In this document: positions 16,750 to 24,736 of the stretch, piece after piece
How positions within the stretch are numbered: position 1 is the first letter of the stretch
How the letters are laid out: every line of letters begins with the position of its first letter
NCBI GenBank assembly: GCA_016936215.1
Contig: JAFGPL010000058.1
Location: 1 to 58,506, forward strand
Direction: 5' to 3'
DNA: 58,506 nt
DNA from: Bacteroidales bacterium
GTDB lineage: Bacteria > Bacteroidota > Bacteroidia > Bacteroidales > UBA10428
Translations under genes and position numbers: made by a program
Notes under the pieces: generated by a model
The model's input: the letters and a program-made list of their open reading frames with translations, nothing else
The model's database searches: none
What the model was told of the DNA's origin: nothing

Positions 16750-18063
16750 TTAATAAGCCAGGTAAATTATTCTGAGTACCGGGAACATATTGCTCCTTTC
16801 AAGTATAAGCCTTTCGAAGGTTGTATAAAGGTAGTCGGGATGCAGTGCGACTGCTATGGATCTTTCGGAATCAAAATAAGCATCTGAGATTTCATCAAGC
16901 ATATAGGAGGTTATATCGAAGGCATAGTATGCGTTATCATGATAAAGGTCATCGCTTACATAAGATGCAGTAATCAGGTTGCCATCGCTGGTATAAAAGG
17001 CGCTTTCCACACGGTTATACTTGTCGAGGGTAAGTATTGCAAGGTTCTGTGGAAGTTTAAATTCCAGGTAGCTATAGTTGTGTGGCCTGAGTACTATTTC
17101 TGCACGCAGCAGACGGGTATTTTCCGATAGCAGAAAATTGTGAAAATAGGGAATGCTTATTTTCGTGAGCAGGCCGGTTACTCCCTGAAGGTAAGAACAA
17201 TTTCCCGTTAGGGAAGAGGAAATATCTTCTTTTTGCGATTGAAGAAGCTGCAGGGGTGTTCCATTAAAATCTGTAACTATATTATTGTATTGTAATTCGC
17301 TGCTGGTAAGAAGAAAATCGGTGTAAACTGCTTCAACGGTTTCACCATACCTGTGTGAGAAAATCCTTAAAAAAATTTCACCTGCCCCGGCTTTGAAACC
17401 GATGATGGCTGACGGATTGTTTTCGTCTGGCGCAATGCAAATCCCCGGTAAATATGCCCGGAAAGTTTCCTGCGAAGAGAATAATTCGGAATTATCTACT
17501 ACCAGTTGCCAGAGTTCTTTGCCAAAATCATCGCCAATTCTTATGGAAACCGAATCAATGCTGTTAGGCATTGGACAGAAGGCTTTTTCACCAATTAATC
17601 CGGTGCGGCATTCGGTTTTGTTAATGTTATAGCAGTTACCGTCTGCATCCGGGTCAAGGTTTTCAAGCAGGGGAAATACTTTTATACTGTTTATCTTGTT
17701 TGTGTCGCCATAGCTGTATCCTGTGTATTTTAGAATTAGTACGGTAGAATCGTAAATATCCTCTTCGTCAAGATTTATTTCGGGCAGGCCAAGTTCAAAA
17801 TAGCTTCTGCTTGAAACAAAACCGAATAAACTATCAGCATACGAACCGCATAAGGCTGTTTCTGTTCCTGAAGTTATAAACGAATCGAGCATTACAGTTG
17901 AGATATTCAGTGAAAATGAATCGCACAGCACCACGGCGGACTTTGACTCAATAAAATCTTTTCCGATATAAAAGTCATCGTCCGATGAGTTGCAGGAGAT
18001 GAAGGCTAAAAATATTGACAGTTGCAAAAAGATGTTTCTTTTAAATATACTTAAACCGTTCAT
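16750..18063 (-). CDS. DUF4270-family lipoprotein
   Basis: The ATG at 18063 gives a 437-residue protein with a clean lipoprotein signal (IFLAFISC) followed by an acidic stretch, as in lipoproteins that Bacteroidota display on the cell surface. Just after it comes the pattern typical of DUF4270: a region like VMLDSFITSGTETALCGSYADSLFG, where a Ser/Thr-rich segment leads into 'GSY.D..FG'. It is rich in beta strands throughout and has no catalytic motif that I recognise. DUF4270 has no established function. It heads an operon with the barrel at 15504 and is divergent from the Kelch lipoprotein at 18330, with a perfect 13-bp inverted repeat between them. Confidence 0.75.
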   Translation of the reverse strand: MNGLSIFKRNIFLQLSIFLAFISCNSSDDDFYIGKDFIESKSAVVLCDSFSLNISTVMLDSFITSGTETALCGSYADSLFGFVSSRSYFELGLPEINLDEEDIYDSTVLILKYTGYSYGDTNKINSIKVFPLLENLDPDADGNCYNINKTECRTGLIGEKAFCPMPNSIDSVSIRIGDDFGKELWQLVVDNSELFSSQETFRAYLPGICIAPDENNPSAIIGFKAGAGEIFLRIFSHRYGETVEAVYTDFLLTSSELQYNNIVTDFNGTPLQLLQSQKEDISSSLTGNCSYLQGVTGLLTKISIPYFHNFLLSENTRLLRAEIVLRPHNYSYLEFKLPQNLAILTLDKYNRVESAFYTSDGNLITASYVSDDLYHDNAYYAFDITSYMLDEISDAYFDSERSIAVALHPDYLYTTFERLILERSNMFPVLRIIYLAY

Positions 18064-18132
18064 ATTATTTAATTTCAGGCAAAGCAACCTTAAATTTCTA
18101 TTTTGAGGAAACAGAGTATACCAACAGGCTTA

Positions 18133-18249
18133 TTCAGTAGACAAAAAAAGCAAGAAGTGCTATAATCTTTAGAATATCAGTGATATAATAAGGTGGCATC
18201 AGTAACACTATTATAAAAATCATTTACATTACATTGTTTGTCTACTGAA
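18133..18249. promoter_or_regulatory. widely spaced perfect 13-bp inverted repeat between DUF4270 and Kelch genes
   Basis: TTCAGTAGACAAA at 18133-18145 and its exact complement TTTGTCTACTGAA at 18237-18249 are separated by 91 bases. The pair sits inside the 266-base divergent region between the DUF4270 lipoprotein and the Kelch lipoprotein, one arm towards each gene. It could be a pair of operator sites for one regulator. Confidence 0.55.
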
Positions 18250-18294
18250 ATCATTATTTCATCCATTAGGTTTTTTAGTGACCGTTGGACAGTT

Positions 18295-18302
18295 TATGTT
18301 TG
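18295..18302 (+). promoter_or_regulatory. -7 promoter element TATGTTTG before the Kelch gene
   Basis: TATGTTTG matches TAnnTTTG and lies 28 bases upstream of the Kelch ATG. A 9-base match to the LytTR half-site consensus (ACAGTTTAT, 18289-18297) overlaps it, but such a match is expected by chance in a region this size. Confidence 0.4.
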
Positions 18303-18329
18303 CGCCAAATGTTGATAATATCATAAATA

Positions 18330-19355
18330 ATGAAAGAAAAAAAGAAATACACAGAATATCTCAGGTATGCGTTTTTATTGATTTGCAGTGTGATGGTTTT
18401 GATATCTTGCAGCGACGATGATGATGATACCACCGAATATGTGGGCAACTGGGTTGAATTGTCAGACTTTGAAGGTGTAACCCGAAGTGATGCGGTAGCC
18501 TTTAGTATTGGTAATAAAGGATATGTTGGTACCGGTTACGATGGTTACAACAGGTTGAGCGACTTCTGGGAGTATGACCCTGAACTGAATACATGGTTGC
18601 AAAAGGCAGATTTTCCCGGGGCAGCACGTAATGGCGCAGTGGGTTTTAGCATTAATAACAAGGGTTATATAGGAACAGGTTTTAATGGTATAACCCGCAT
18701 GAACGATTTTTGGGAATTCGATCCCGGGTCTAATACCTGGCAAAGAAAAGCCGATTTTGCAGGATCGGCAAGGTACGGGGCTGTTGGCTTTTCGATAGCA
18801 GATAAAGGATACCTGGGCACCGGGTTTGATGGTAATTATCTGAAAGATTTCTGGGAATACGACCCTGCTGCCGATACATGGACCCAGAAAATGAGTGTAG
18901 GTGGCAGCAAGCGCCGGGATGCTTTATCATTTGTGATAGACAGTAAAGGTTACATTTGCACAGGTATCAACAACGGGGTTTATGAGAATGATTTCTGGGA
19001 ATTTGATCCGTTAACCGGTGTCTGGACCGAGAAGAATTCAATTGCGGATGTTTCTTCAGAAGATTTTGATGACGATTATACCATAACAGGTATCAATAAA
19101 GTGGCTTTTTCATTAAGTGGTAGAGGGTTTGTAGCTACCGGCGGCGAAGGTTCTGCCGGTACGCAGGTATGGGAATATGACCCGGTTGCCGATCTCTGGC
19201 AGCAAAAGACTGCCTTTGAAGGAAGCGCAAGGGCCGATGCCGTGGCTTTCACTATCGGCAACCGGGCATATTTAACCACCGGCAGGAGCAGCAGCTACTA
19301 TTTCGACGATCTCTGGGCTTTTAACCCGGATGATGAATATGACTCTTATGATTAA
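18330..19355 (+). CDS. Kelch-repeat surface lipoprotein
   Basis: This 341-residue protein has a lipoprotein signal (VMVLISC, Cys near residue 27) followed by SDDDDD, an acidic run typical of export to the cell surface in Bacteroidota. At least six Kelch-type repeats of about 48 residues follow, each with a core like AVGFSI.NKGYIGTGF and a second half like FWEYDP..NTW..K. Together they probably form a six-bladed beta propeller covering the whole mature protein. No catalytic residues are obvious, so binding is more likely than catalysis. The 3' end overlaps the DUF4907 gene, and the gene is divergent from DUF4270; the grouping suggests one surface complex. Confidence 0.88.
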   Translation: MKEKKKYTEYLRYAFLLICSVMVLISCSDDDDDTTEYVGNWVELSDFEGVTRSDAVAFSIGNKGYVGTGYDGYNRLSDFWEYDPELNTWLQKADFPGAARNGAVGFSINNKGYIGTGFNGITRMNDFWEFDPGSNTWQRKADFAGSARYGAVGFSIADKGYLGTGFDGNYLKDFWEYDPAADTWTQKMSVGGSKRRDALSFVIDSKGYICTGINNGVYENDFWEFDPLTGVWTEKNSIADVSSEDFDDDYTITGINKVAFSLSGRGFVATGGEGSAGTQVWEYDPVADLWQQKTAFEGSARADAVAFTIGNRAYLTTGRSSSYYFDDLWAFNPDDEYDSYD

Positions 19356-19674
19356 AGGTAACAGAAAAAAGGGAGCAGTAGTTCTTATTACAATTACCTT
19401 TATCCTGGTTGCATTTTTAGGTTTTTTAAAATACCCAAAAAACCAGGTTTTCAGCTATTGCTTGTTCATTTCAGAGAAGGGATGGGGGTATGAAATACGT
19501 TGTAATAACAAGCCATTTATTTATCAGCAATATATCCCGGTGTTGCAAGGCAACAAAGCCTTTCCTGATAAAAAAGCTGCGAGGAAAGCAGCAAAAACGG
19601 TAACATCAAGGCTAAACAACAACAAACCTCCCCGTCTTACCCTAAAGGATATTAATGATTTAGATCTTCATTAA
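19348..19674 (+). CDS. small DUF4907-type membrane-anchored protein
   Basis: The ATG at 19348 overlaps the Kelch stop by 8 bases and gives 108 residues. Further ATGs at 19330 and 19333 would add six residues. One hydrophobic segment (about residues 10-26) is followed by a small domain with GWGYEIRCNNKPFIYQQYIPVLQG and FPDKKAARKAAKTVTSRL. This matches the DUF4907 pattern as I know it: a 'GYEI...G.PFI.Q..IP...G..GF' strand region, then a helix. It is translationally coupled to the Kelch gene. DUF4907 has no known function; it is probably periplasmic and tethered to the inner membrane. Confidence 0.75.
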   Translation: MIKGNRKKGAVVLITITFILVAFLGFLKYPKNQVFSYCLFISEKGWGYEIRCNNKPFIYQQYIPVLQGNKAFPDKKAARKAAKTVTSRLNNNKPPRLTLKDINDLDLH

Positions 19675-19729
19675 TTTTTTATTTGAGTAAACCTGTTTTA
19701 ACCAGTTTTTACTAAAAGTGAACTTAACT

Positions 19730-20971
19730 TTAAGGCCTGGATAAATTGTGTGTAACGCCAATGCAAATCCCGCTGAAATCAGCCTGTCCGAAATTGGCAT
19801 TGATGCTTGCACCTACGAATATATTATTGCGTGGTTTCTTTTGTGTATTTATCAGGTAATAATTCAATGCAATTCTTGTATTGAAGAGTTTTTTCAGCCA
19901 GTAATCGAAATCAATCTCTCCTTCAAGGGTATTGTAATGTCTTTTAAAATAAGGCTTATAAAGGTTTAATCCTCCGGCTATGTCCATACCTATATGACCG
20001 GTGAGAAATTCGCAATTAATAAAGAAATATAGATTTGAAGCGTTGAGCCATGGCCTGTCGGAGTATAAAGAATCGGCAGGGTTAAGAATATGGTGGTGGT
20101 ACTGGTGATAAATTCTTCCTGCCAGTCCTGCACCAACCCTGATATGTTCCTTTAAAAGCATCCCTGCTGAAACAGTTACCGAGTTAACCAGACGTTTTTC
20201 ACCGCCAATGGGTCCTGTGGCGCTGCCATATTCATGCATTCCAATACCTGTTCTTACCATGGCATAATAGCGCTTTTTTCTTTCTGCCTCGACCCTGTAT
20301 TGCCGGGGGTGAAAACCGGGATGAATAGGGTGCGTAAAGTATTTTACCGAGATGCCGATAGCAGCCTGGTTTAAACCTACATTTGGCAATTGGATATGAC
20401 CATTGGAATTATGCATGTACCCGGCACCCAGGTTCAATGATAAACGTGAACCGGTATAAACTGAATAATACATGAATGACTGAAACGACCATGTAAAATG
20501 TGAACCGATAACCAGGTTGTCTGGATTTTCTGAAGCATCGTAAAACCTGGTAAAATAAGATCCCCCCAAGGCAATTTTAAAGAAGACTGAATGATTTATC
20601 CTGTTTAATACATTAAATGTAATATAAGGCACAACAGAATACTGGTCTCCGAATACATTCCGGTTACCGGGATTGGCCCTGCTGATTGTAATACCGGTAA
20701 ACGGAAAGTTGTAGAATGAAGCCCATTTTTTATTGGTTGTAGTTTGAAACCACCCTAAATTTAAAGCCAAAGTATGGCTACCTCCGGTTTCAGGAAAATC
20801 TGAATGATTAGGGTATACAAAACCTGCAAGGTATTCCGGCTCAATAAAGAAAACGGGCTTTTTTTCAACTACCGGATCCTGAGCGGCAATTAGGTTTACA
20901 TTGCAAATACAGAACAGAAAAAACAAGTGCAGGTGTGTTGAATATCTCATTTCAGATGGTAATATTTTCAT
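19730..20971 (-). CDS. PagL-like acyloxyacyl hydrolase (lipid A deacylase) homologue
   Basis: This 413-residue secreted outer-membrane protein has a signal peptide ending near LIAAQ (about residue 30). In the first half a segment reads YMHNSNGHIQLPNVGLNQ. It resembles the active-site region of PagL (H-x-S-N-G followed by P-N-x-G-x-N), whose His and Ser are catalytic in lipid A 3-O-deacylation. PagL is only about 170 residues; this protein has a further 190 or so barrel-like residues with repeated Tyr/Asn strands. It may remodel the lipopolysaccharide, but substrate and activity are inferred. It converges on the DUF4907 gene. An ATG at 20950 is an alternative start that still leaves a signal peptide. 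Confidence 0.65.
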   Translation of the reverse strand: MKILPSEMRYSTHLHLFFLFCICNVNLIAAQDPVVEKKPVFFIEPEYLAGFVYPNHSDFPETGGSHTLALNLGWFQTTTNKKWASFYNFPFTGITISRANPGNRNVFGDQYSVVPYITFNVLNRINHSVFFKIALGGSYFTRFYDASENPDNLVIGSHFTWSFQSFMYYSVYTGSRLSLNLGAGYMHNSNGHIQLPNVGLNQAAIGISVKYFTHPIHPGFHPRQYRVEAERKKRYYAMVRTGIGMHEYGSATGPIGGEKRLVNSVTVSAGMLLKEHIRVGAGLAGRIYHQYHHHILNPADSLYSDRPWLNASNLYFFINCEFLTGHIGMDIAGGLNLYKPYFKRHYNTLEGEIDFDYWLKKLFNTRIALNYYLINTQKKPRNNIFVGASINANFGQADFSGICIGVTHNLSRP

Positions 20972-20975
20972 AACA

Positions 20976-20987
20976 ACATTGCAATGT
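20976..20987. promoter_or_regulatory. 12-bp perfect palindrome just upstream of the PagL-like gene
   Basis: ACATTGCAATGT is a perfect 12-bp palindrome ending 5 bases upstream of the start codon at 20971. It is close enough to affect transcription or ribosome access. The sequence is a plausible operator, but the site is short. Confidence 0.3.
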
Positions 20988-21174
20988 ATAACATATTTGT
21001 ATTGAAAAAACCGTTCTCACATTTCAAGTATTAACAATTTTATATTTTTAATAAACAAGGAAATACTTTATCCCGGCCAGTCAGGTTTCTGTATTCACTT
21101 TGTTTCTTAAATTTTTCGTCGCAACCACAAATTCTTTTTGCTACATTTGAACATTAAAACTGCTTTCATCGAAC

Positions 21175-21846
21175 ATGGATATTGCAAAAAACCTGGAAAT
21201 TTTAAAAACAGATTTGCCCGACAGCGTTAAACTGGTTGCTGTTACCAAGACCCATCCCGAAGATTTGATTATGCAACTGTACCATGCAGGCCATAAAATA
21301 ATGGGTGAGAATAAAGTTCAGGAATTGGCAGGGAAATATCATAATCTGCCTAAAGACATTCAATGGCACATGATTGGCCATTTACAAAGCAATAAAGTAA
21401 AATATATTGCACCATTTGTTTCCCTTATTCATTCAGTTGACAGTGCCGGTTTACTCGAAACCATCAATAAAGAGGCCATAAAAAACAACAGGGTTATTGA
21501 TTGTCTGCTGCAATTAAGAATTGCCCGCGAGGAAACCAAGTATGGGCTTCAATATGAAGATATTACGGCTATACTGCAATCACAATTATTTCACAAGTTA
21601 AATAATATAAAGATTCTGGGATTAATGGGCATGGCCACTTTTACCGATGATACAGATATAGTGCGTGAAGAATTTAATTATCTTGCCATGTGCTTCTGGA
21701 AACTGAAGGGGCAATATTTCACTGAAAAGCCTTATTTTTGTGAATTATCTATGGGCATGTCAGACGATTATAAACTGGCAGTTGAAGCCGGATCAACCAT
21801 CGTACGGATCGGCAGCCTTATTTTTGGAGAAAGAAATTATAAATAA
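21175..21846 (+). CDS. PLP homeostasis protein, YggS/PROSC family
   Basis: This 223-residue TIM-barrel protein binds pyridoxal 5'-phosphate and helps keep it at a safe level. The PLP lysine is in KLVAVTKTHP (about residues 19-28). Other family motifs are GENKVQEL, WHMIGHLQSNKVK, ELSMGMSDDY and GSTIVRIGSLIFG, the last forming the phosphate-binding end. The length is typical (220-235). It is followed 11 bases later by the DHOD-like gene and probably co-transcribed with it. The ATG at 21175 is the natural start. Confidence 0.95.
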   Translation: MDIAKNLEILKTDLPDSVKLVAVTKTHPEDLIMQLYHAGHKIMGENKVQELAGKYHNLPKDIQWHMIGHLQSNKVKYIAPFVSLIHSVDSAGLLETINKEAIKNNRVIDCLLQLRIAREETKYGLQYEDITAILQSQLFHKLNNIKILGLMGMATFTDDTDIVREEFNYLAMCFWKLKGQYFTEKPYFCELSMGMSDDYKLAVEAGSTIVRIGSLIFGERNYK

Positions 21847-21857
21847 ACCTTCTTTAT

Positions 21858-22835
21858 ATGGTAAACCTTAACACCAAGTATCTCGGATTAGATTTGAAAA
21901 GCCCCGTAATTGTTAGTAGTTCGGGCCTAACCAGTTCGGTTGATAAAGTGGCAAAGCTCGAGGAATACGGGGCAGGTGCCGTAGTATTGAAATCGTTGTT
22001 TGAAGAGCAAATAAGCTTCGAAGCCGGCAACCTGATTGATAAAAGCGATTATCCCGAAGCACAGGATTATATACATGGCTATGTAAAAGACAATTCGGTT
22101 GAAGAATATTTAAAACTAATAGAAGGCTCGAAGAAAAAGGTAAAAATTCCGGTTATTGCCAGTATTAATTGTATCTCTGGCAAGGACTGGGTAGCATATG
22201 CAAAAAACATTGAATCGGCAGGTGCCGATGCCATCGAATTAAATGTTTTTATTGTCCCTACCGACGAAAAAAAGAGTTCTGAAAAATATGAAACAGTATA
22301 TTACGATATTGTTGAAAAGGTTAAAACAAAAACTAAATTGCCGGTGGCAGTGAAAATAGGCCTTCATCATACCAATCTTTTAAATCTTGTTAATAATCTT
22401 TATTACAGGGGGGCATCGGGGGTTGTATTGTTCAACAGGTTTTATGCACCCGACATTGATATTAAGGCCATGAAATTTACCGCGGCTGAGGTGTTCAGTT
22501 CACCGTCAGACATCAGGAATTCCTTGCGTTGGGTTGGTATCATTGCCGGGAAGGATATAAAAGTAGATATCTCGGCTTCTACGGGGATACATGATGGTGC
22601 GGCGGTTATCAAGCTGGTTCTGGCCGGGGCAGTTACCGTTCAGATGTGTTCTGCGCTTTACAAGCATGGTGCAGAATATCTTAAGCAGGTAACAGATTTT
22701 GTTAAAAACTGGCTGGAATCTAAAAATTATAAAAACCTTGACGAAATAAGGGGCATGATGAGCTACAGGCGGATCTCCGACCCGGCCATATACGAAAGGG
22801 CCCAGTTCATGAAATATTTCTCTAATTATCAATAG
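21858..22835 (+). CDS. dihydroorotate dehydrogenase-like protein, function unknown
   Basis: This 325-residue TIM-barrel flavoprotein-like sequence begins like class 1 dihydroorotate dehydrogenases (LGLDLKSPVIVSSSGLTSSVDKVAKLE). It keeps the later flavin/phosphate region (DISASTGIHDGAAVIKLVLAGA). In true enzymes the segment after the central strand carries N-x-S-C-P-N. Here that segment reads IELNVFIVPTDEKK, so the usual active-site pattern is missing. It is a conserved Bacteroidota paralogue and should not be called PyrD without proof. It may use another substrate. Its 3' end overlaps the convergent gene at 22822 by 14 bases. It lies directly behind the PLP homeostasis gene. Confidence 0.8.
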   Translation: MVNLNTKYLGLDLKSPVIVSSSGLTSSVDKVAKLEEYGAGAVVLKSLFEEQISFEAGNLIDKSDYPEAQDYIHGYVKDNSVEEYLKLIEGSKKKVKIPVIASINCISGKDWVAYAKNIESAGADAIELNVFIVPTDEKKSSEKYETVYYDIVEKVKTKTKLPVAVKIGLHHTNLLNLVNNLYYRGASGVVLFNRFYAPDIDIKAMKFTAAEVFSSPSDIRNSLRWVGIIAGKDIKVDISASTGIHDGAAVIKLVLAGAVTVQMCSALYKHGAEYLKQVTDFVKNWLESKNYKNLDEIRGMMSYRRISDPAIYERAQFMKYFSNYQ

Positions 22836-23358
22836 TAAAACCGAGGGAATTTTTCACGAGTTTAAATAGTTCCTGATATAAAGGTTTCAGCATTTCCGTT
22901 ACTTGCGGCCTTTTATCTTCGAGAAGCTTAAGGCATGCATTGCGTTGTGCCACAGTTGTCTGGTGAAGCGATTCTTCAATTACGGTAAATGCTTCGATAG
23001 ATACCTGGTAGTCGTCGCTAAAAAAATATTCTGTAAAAAGCAGTAAATGAGGGCTGAAATCAAGCCTTGATTGCCAGCAGGTTGCAATAATAGCTGCGGT
23101 TTTATTCTTGTAATTGTTTTTTTGCAGTGAATCTGCGATAATTTCTGCCGCCCCTTTTTCTTTTATATCGCTTACAAGATTAAGAATTTCCTCTTCGAGC
23201 AATGAATAATTTCCAGATGAAATGATATCAAAGAGGTATGGTAACAGCACGATAGAACCACCAGTGCGAAATTCTTTTAAAACTTCTGCAATCATGCTCA
23301 ACTTACCTGATTGCAGCTTTGCAATCATCTCTTTTTCTGCCTTGGTCAATTTCATCAT
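22822..23358 (-). CDS. alpha-helical (HEAT-like) protein of unknown function
   Basis: I do not recognise a named family. The 178 residues are almost all helical, with alternating hydrophobic and charged stretches spaced about 35-40 residues apart (for example GSIVLLPYLFDIISSGN, then AAEIIADSLQKNN and YQVSIEAFTVIEESL), like a HEAT-type helical repeat. There is no signal peptide or membrane segment, so it is probably cytosolic. The start is placed at an ATG at 23358 (a second ATG is at 23355). A TATTTTTG element at 23377-23384 sits just upstream, so the upstream TTG at 23379 cannot be used. The end overlaps the DHOD-like gene. Confidence 0.75.
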   Translation of the reverse strand: MMKLTKAEKEMIAKLQSGKLSMIAEVLKEFRTGGSIVLLPYLFDIISSGNYSLLEEEILNLVSDIKEKGAAEIIADSLQKNNYKNKTAAIIATCWQSRLDFSPHLLLFTEYFFSDDYQVSIEAFTVIEESLHQTTVAQRNACLKLLEDKRPQVTEMLKPLYQELFKLVKNSLGFTIDN

Positions 23359-23376
23359 ATCATTTCGGTTGAAAGG

Positions 23377-23384
23377 CAAAAATA
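23377..23384 (-). promoter_or_regulatory. -7 promoter element TATTTTTG for the helical-repeat gene
   Basis: On the minus strand TATTTTTG matches TAnnTTTG and lies 18 bases upstream of the ATG at 23358. It implies a very short leader. Confidence 0.4.
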
Positions 23385-23404
23385 GCTACGTTTTTTATTT
23401 TCTT

Positions 23405-24733
23405 TTACCCTTGTTTGTCAGATTCAATCAAAAAAATGCTTTTTGTTGATGGTTTTACCCTGAACCGGTTGTCAGTCCTGTAATTAACAACCCATACAAT
23501 TTTACCGTCCGATTCGATGACCCAAACCAGTTCTTTATCTGCAAGAGAAAGTTTATTATCCACGAAAAAATCGCTTAGTTTCTTATAATGTTCCATGCCG
23601 AAGGGCATAAACCGGTCTCCAGGTTTCCATCTTCTTAATTTCAATGGAAATGTGAGTCTGTCTGCATCAATGGCCACAGTATTCTTTTCACGGGGGATGA
23701 CAAAATTTTCATTCTGGGCCATTCTGAAGGTTAGCTTTATGGGAGATTCTATTTGTCCTGAATCCGGGCCGATATATACTTCTTCAGCGGTATTCGGTTT
23801 AATGGGGGTAATGATCAAATGGTCGCGGTCTTTTACCAGCCAATGCGTGGGGGAGTAAAAACGGCTGCCAGGCTGTTTTTGTAATGAATCGGCAATCTCT
23901 TTTACCTGGCTGCCGTTAAAACCATAATCTTTTAACAATTCAAACAAAACAGTACGGGCAATGTCTGTACCGGGGAATTCCCTGAAATTGATGTAAATTC
24001 TGTCGTCTGAATGAACAACAATGCTCTTGCGGTATTGTCCGGTTACTTCATTGAGGAGTTTTTCAGCCTCTTTTATTTTTTCAATTACCTCATGGATATT
24101 TTCCCTGAAAGACGGGTTAATTTTTTCAAGTTCGGGTATAATGTTATGTCTTATTTTATTGCGGAGATACTTGGTTTCCGCGTTGGAGGAATCTTCACGA
24201 AACAAAATGTTGTTATCTTGAGCAAAAGCTGATATTTCCCTGCGTGAAGCAAATAAAAGGGGCCTCACAATAAGGTTGTTTTTTGGTTTAATGCCGGTTA
24301 AACCGTGAATACCTGCGTTCCTTGTAAGGTTAATAAAAAAGGTTTCTATCGAATCGTCGCTGTTGTGGCCAACAGTAATGCAGTCAAATCCGTTTTCAAG
24401 GGCAGTTTTGTTCAGCCATTCATACCGAAGTTCTCTCGCAGCCATCTGAACAGACATTTTCTTTTCTTCTGCATATTTTTTAGTGTCGAAAGAAATGTTA
24501 AAAAATTGAAGCTTATTTATTTCGGCAAATTGTTTTACAAATTCTTCATCTCCGTCAGATTCCCCGCCCCTGAGATGAAAGTTGCAGTGCGCAATGGCCG
24601 GTTTGTATTCTAGTTTTAGCAACAAGTGCAGCATTACCATAGAGTCTATTCCACCGCTCACGGCTGCAAGTATCCTGTTGTTTGGGTTAAAAAGCCTGTT
24701 GGTATCAATATATGTTTCAAATTTTTTAATCAT
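23405..24733 (-). CDS. tilS: tRNA(Ile)-lysidine synthetase
   Basis: This 442-residue enzyme uses ATP and lysine to convert C34 of the CAU anticodon of isoleucine tRNA to lysidine. The PP-loop ATPase motif VSGGIDSMV is at about 25-33, followed by HCNFHLRGGESDGDEEFV, the TVGHNSDDSIETFF region and the RREISAFAQD segment. The C-terminal part carries the TilS substrate-binding domain (LRRWKPGDRFMPFGM). The length matches the long form. The gene starts 3 bases after the pabB stop on the same strand, so the two are probably co-transcribed. Confidence 0.95.
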   Translation of the reverse strand: MIKKFETYIDTNRLFNPNNRILAAVSGGIDSMVMLHLLLKLEYKPAIAHCNFHLRGGESDGDEEFVKQFAEINKLQFFNISFDTKKYAEEKKMSVQMAARELRYEWLNKTALENGFDCITVGHNSDDSIETFFINLTRNAGIHGLTGIKPKNNLIVRPLLFASRREISAFAQDNNILFREDSSNAETKYLRNKIRHNIIPELEKINPSFRENIHEVIEKIKEAEKLLNEVTGQYRKSIVVHSDDRIYINFREFPGTDIARTVLFELLKDYGFNGSQVKEIADSLQKQPGSRFYSPTHWLVKDRDHLIITPIKPNTAEEVYIGPDSGQIESPIKLTFRMAQNENFVIPREKNTVAIDADRLTFPLKLRRWKPGDRFMPFGMEHYKKLSDFFVDNKLSLADKELVWVIESDGKIVWVVNYRTDNRFRVKPSTKSIFLIESDKQG

Positions 24734-24736
24734 TTT

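Noticed and set aside
18281-18297. Matches to the LytTR half-site consensus before the Kelch gene
   Set aside because: One near match and one full match overlap, with the wrong spacing. A match to such a degenerate 9-mer is expected by chance in a region this size.
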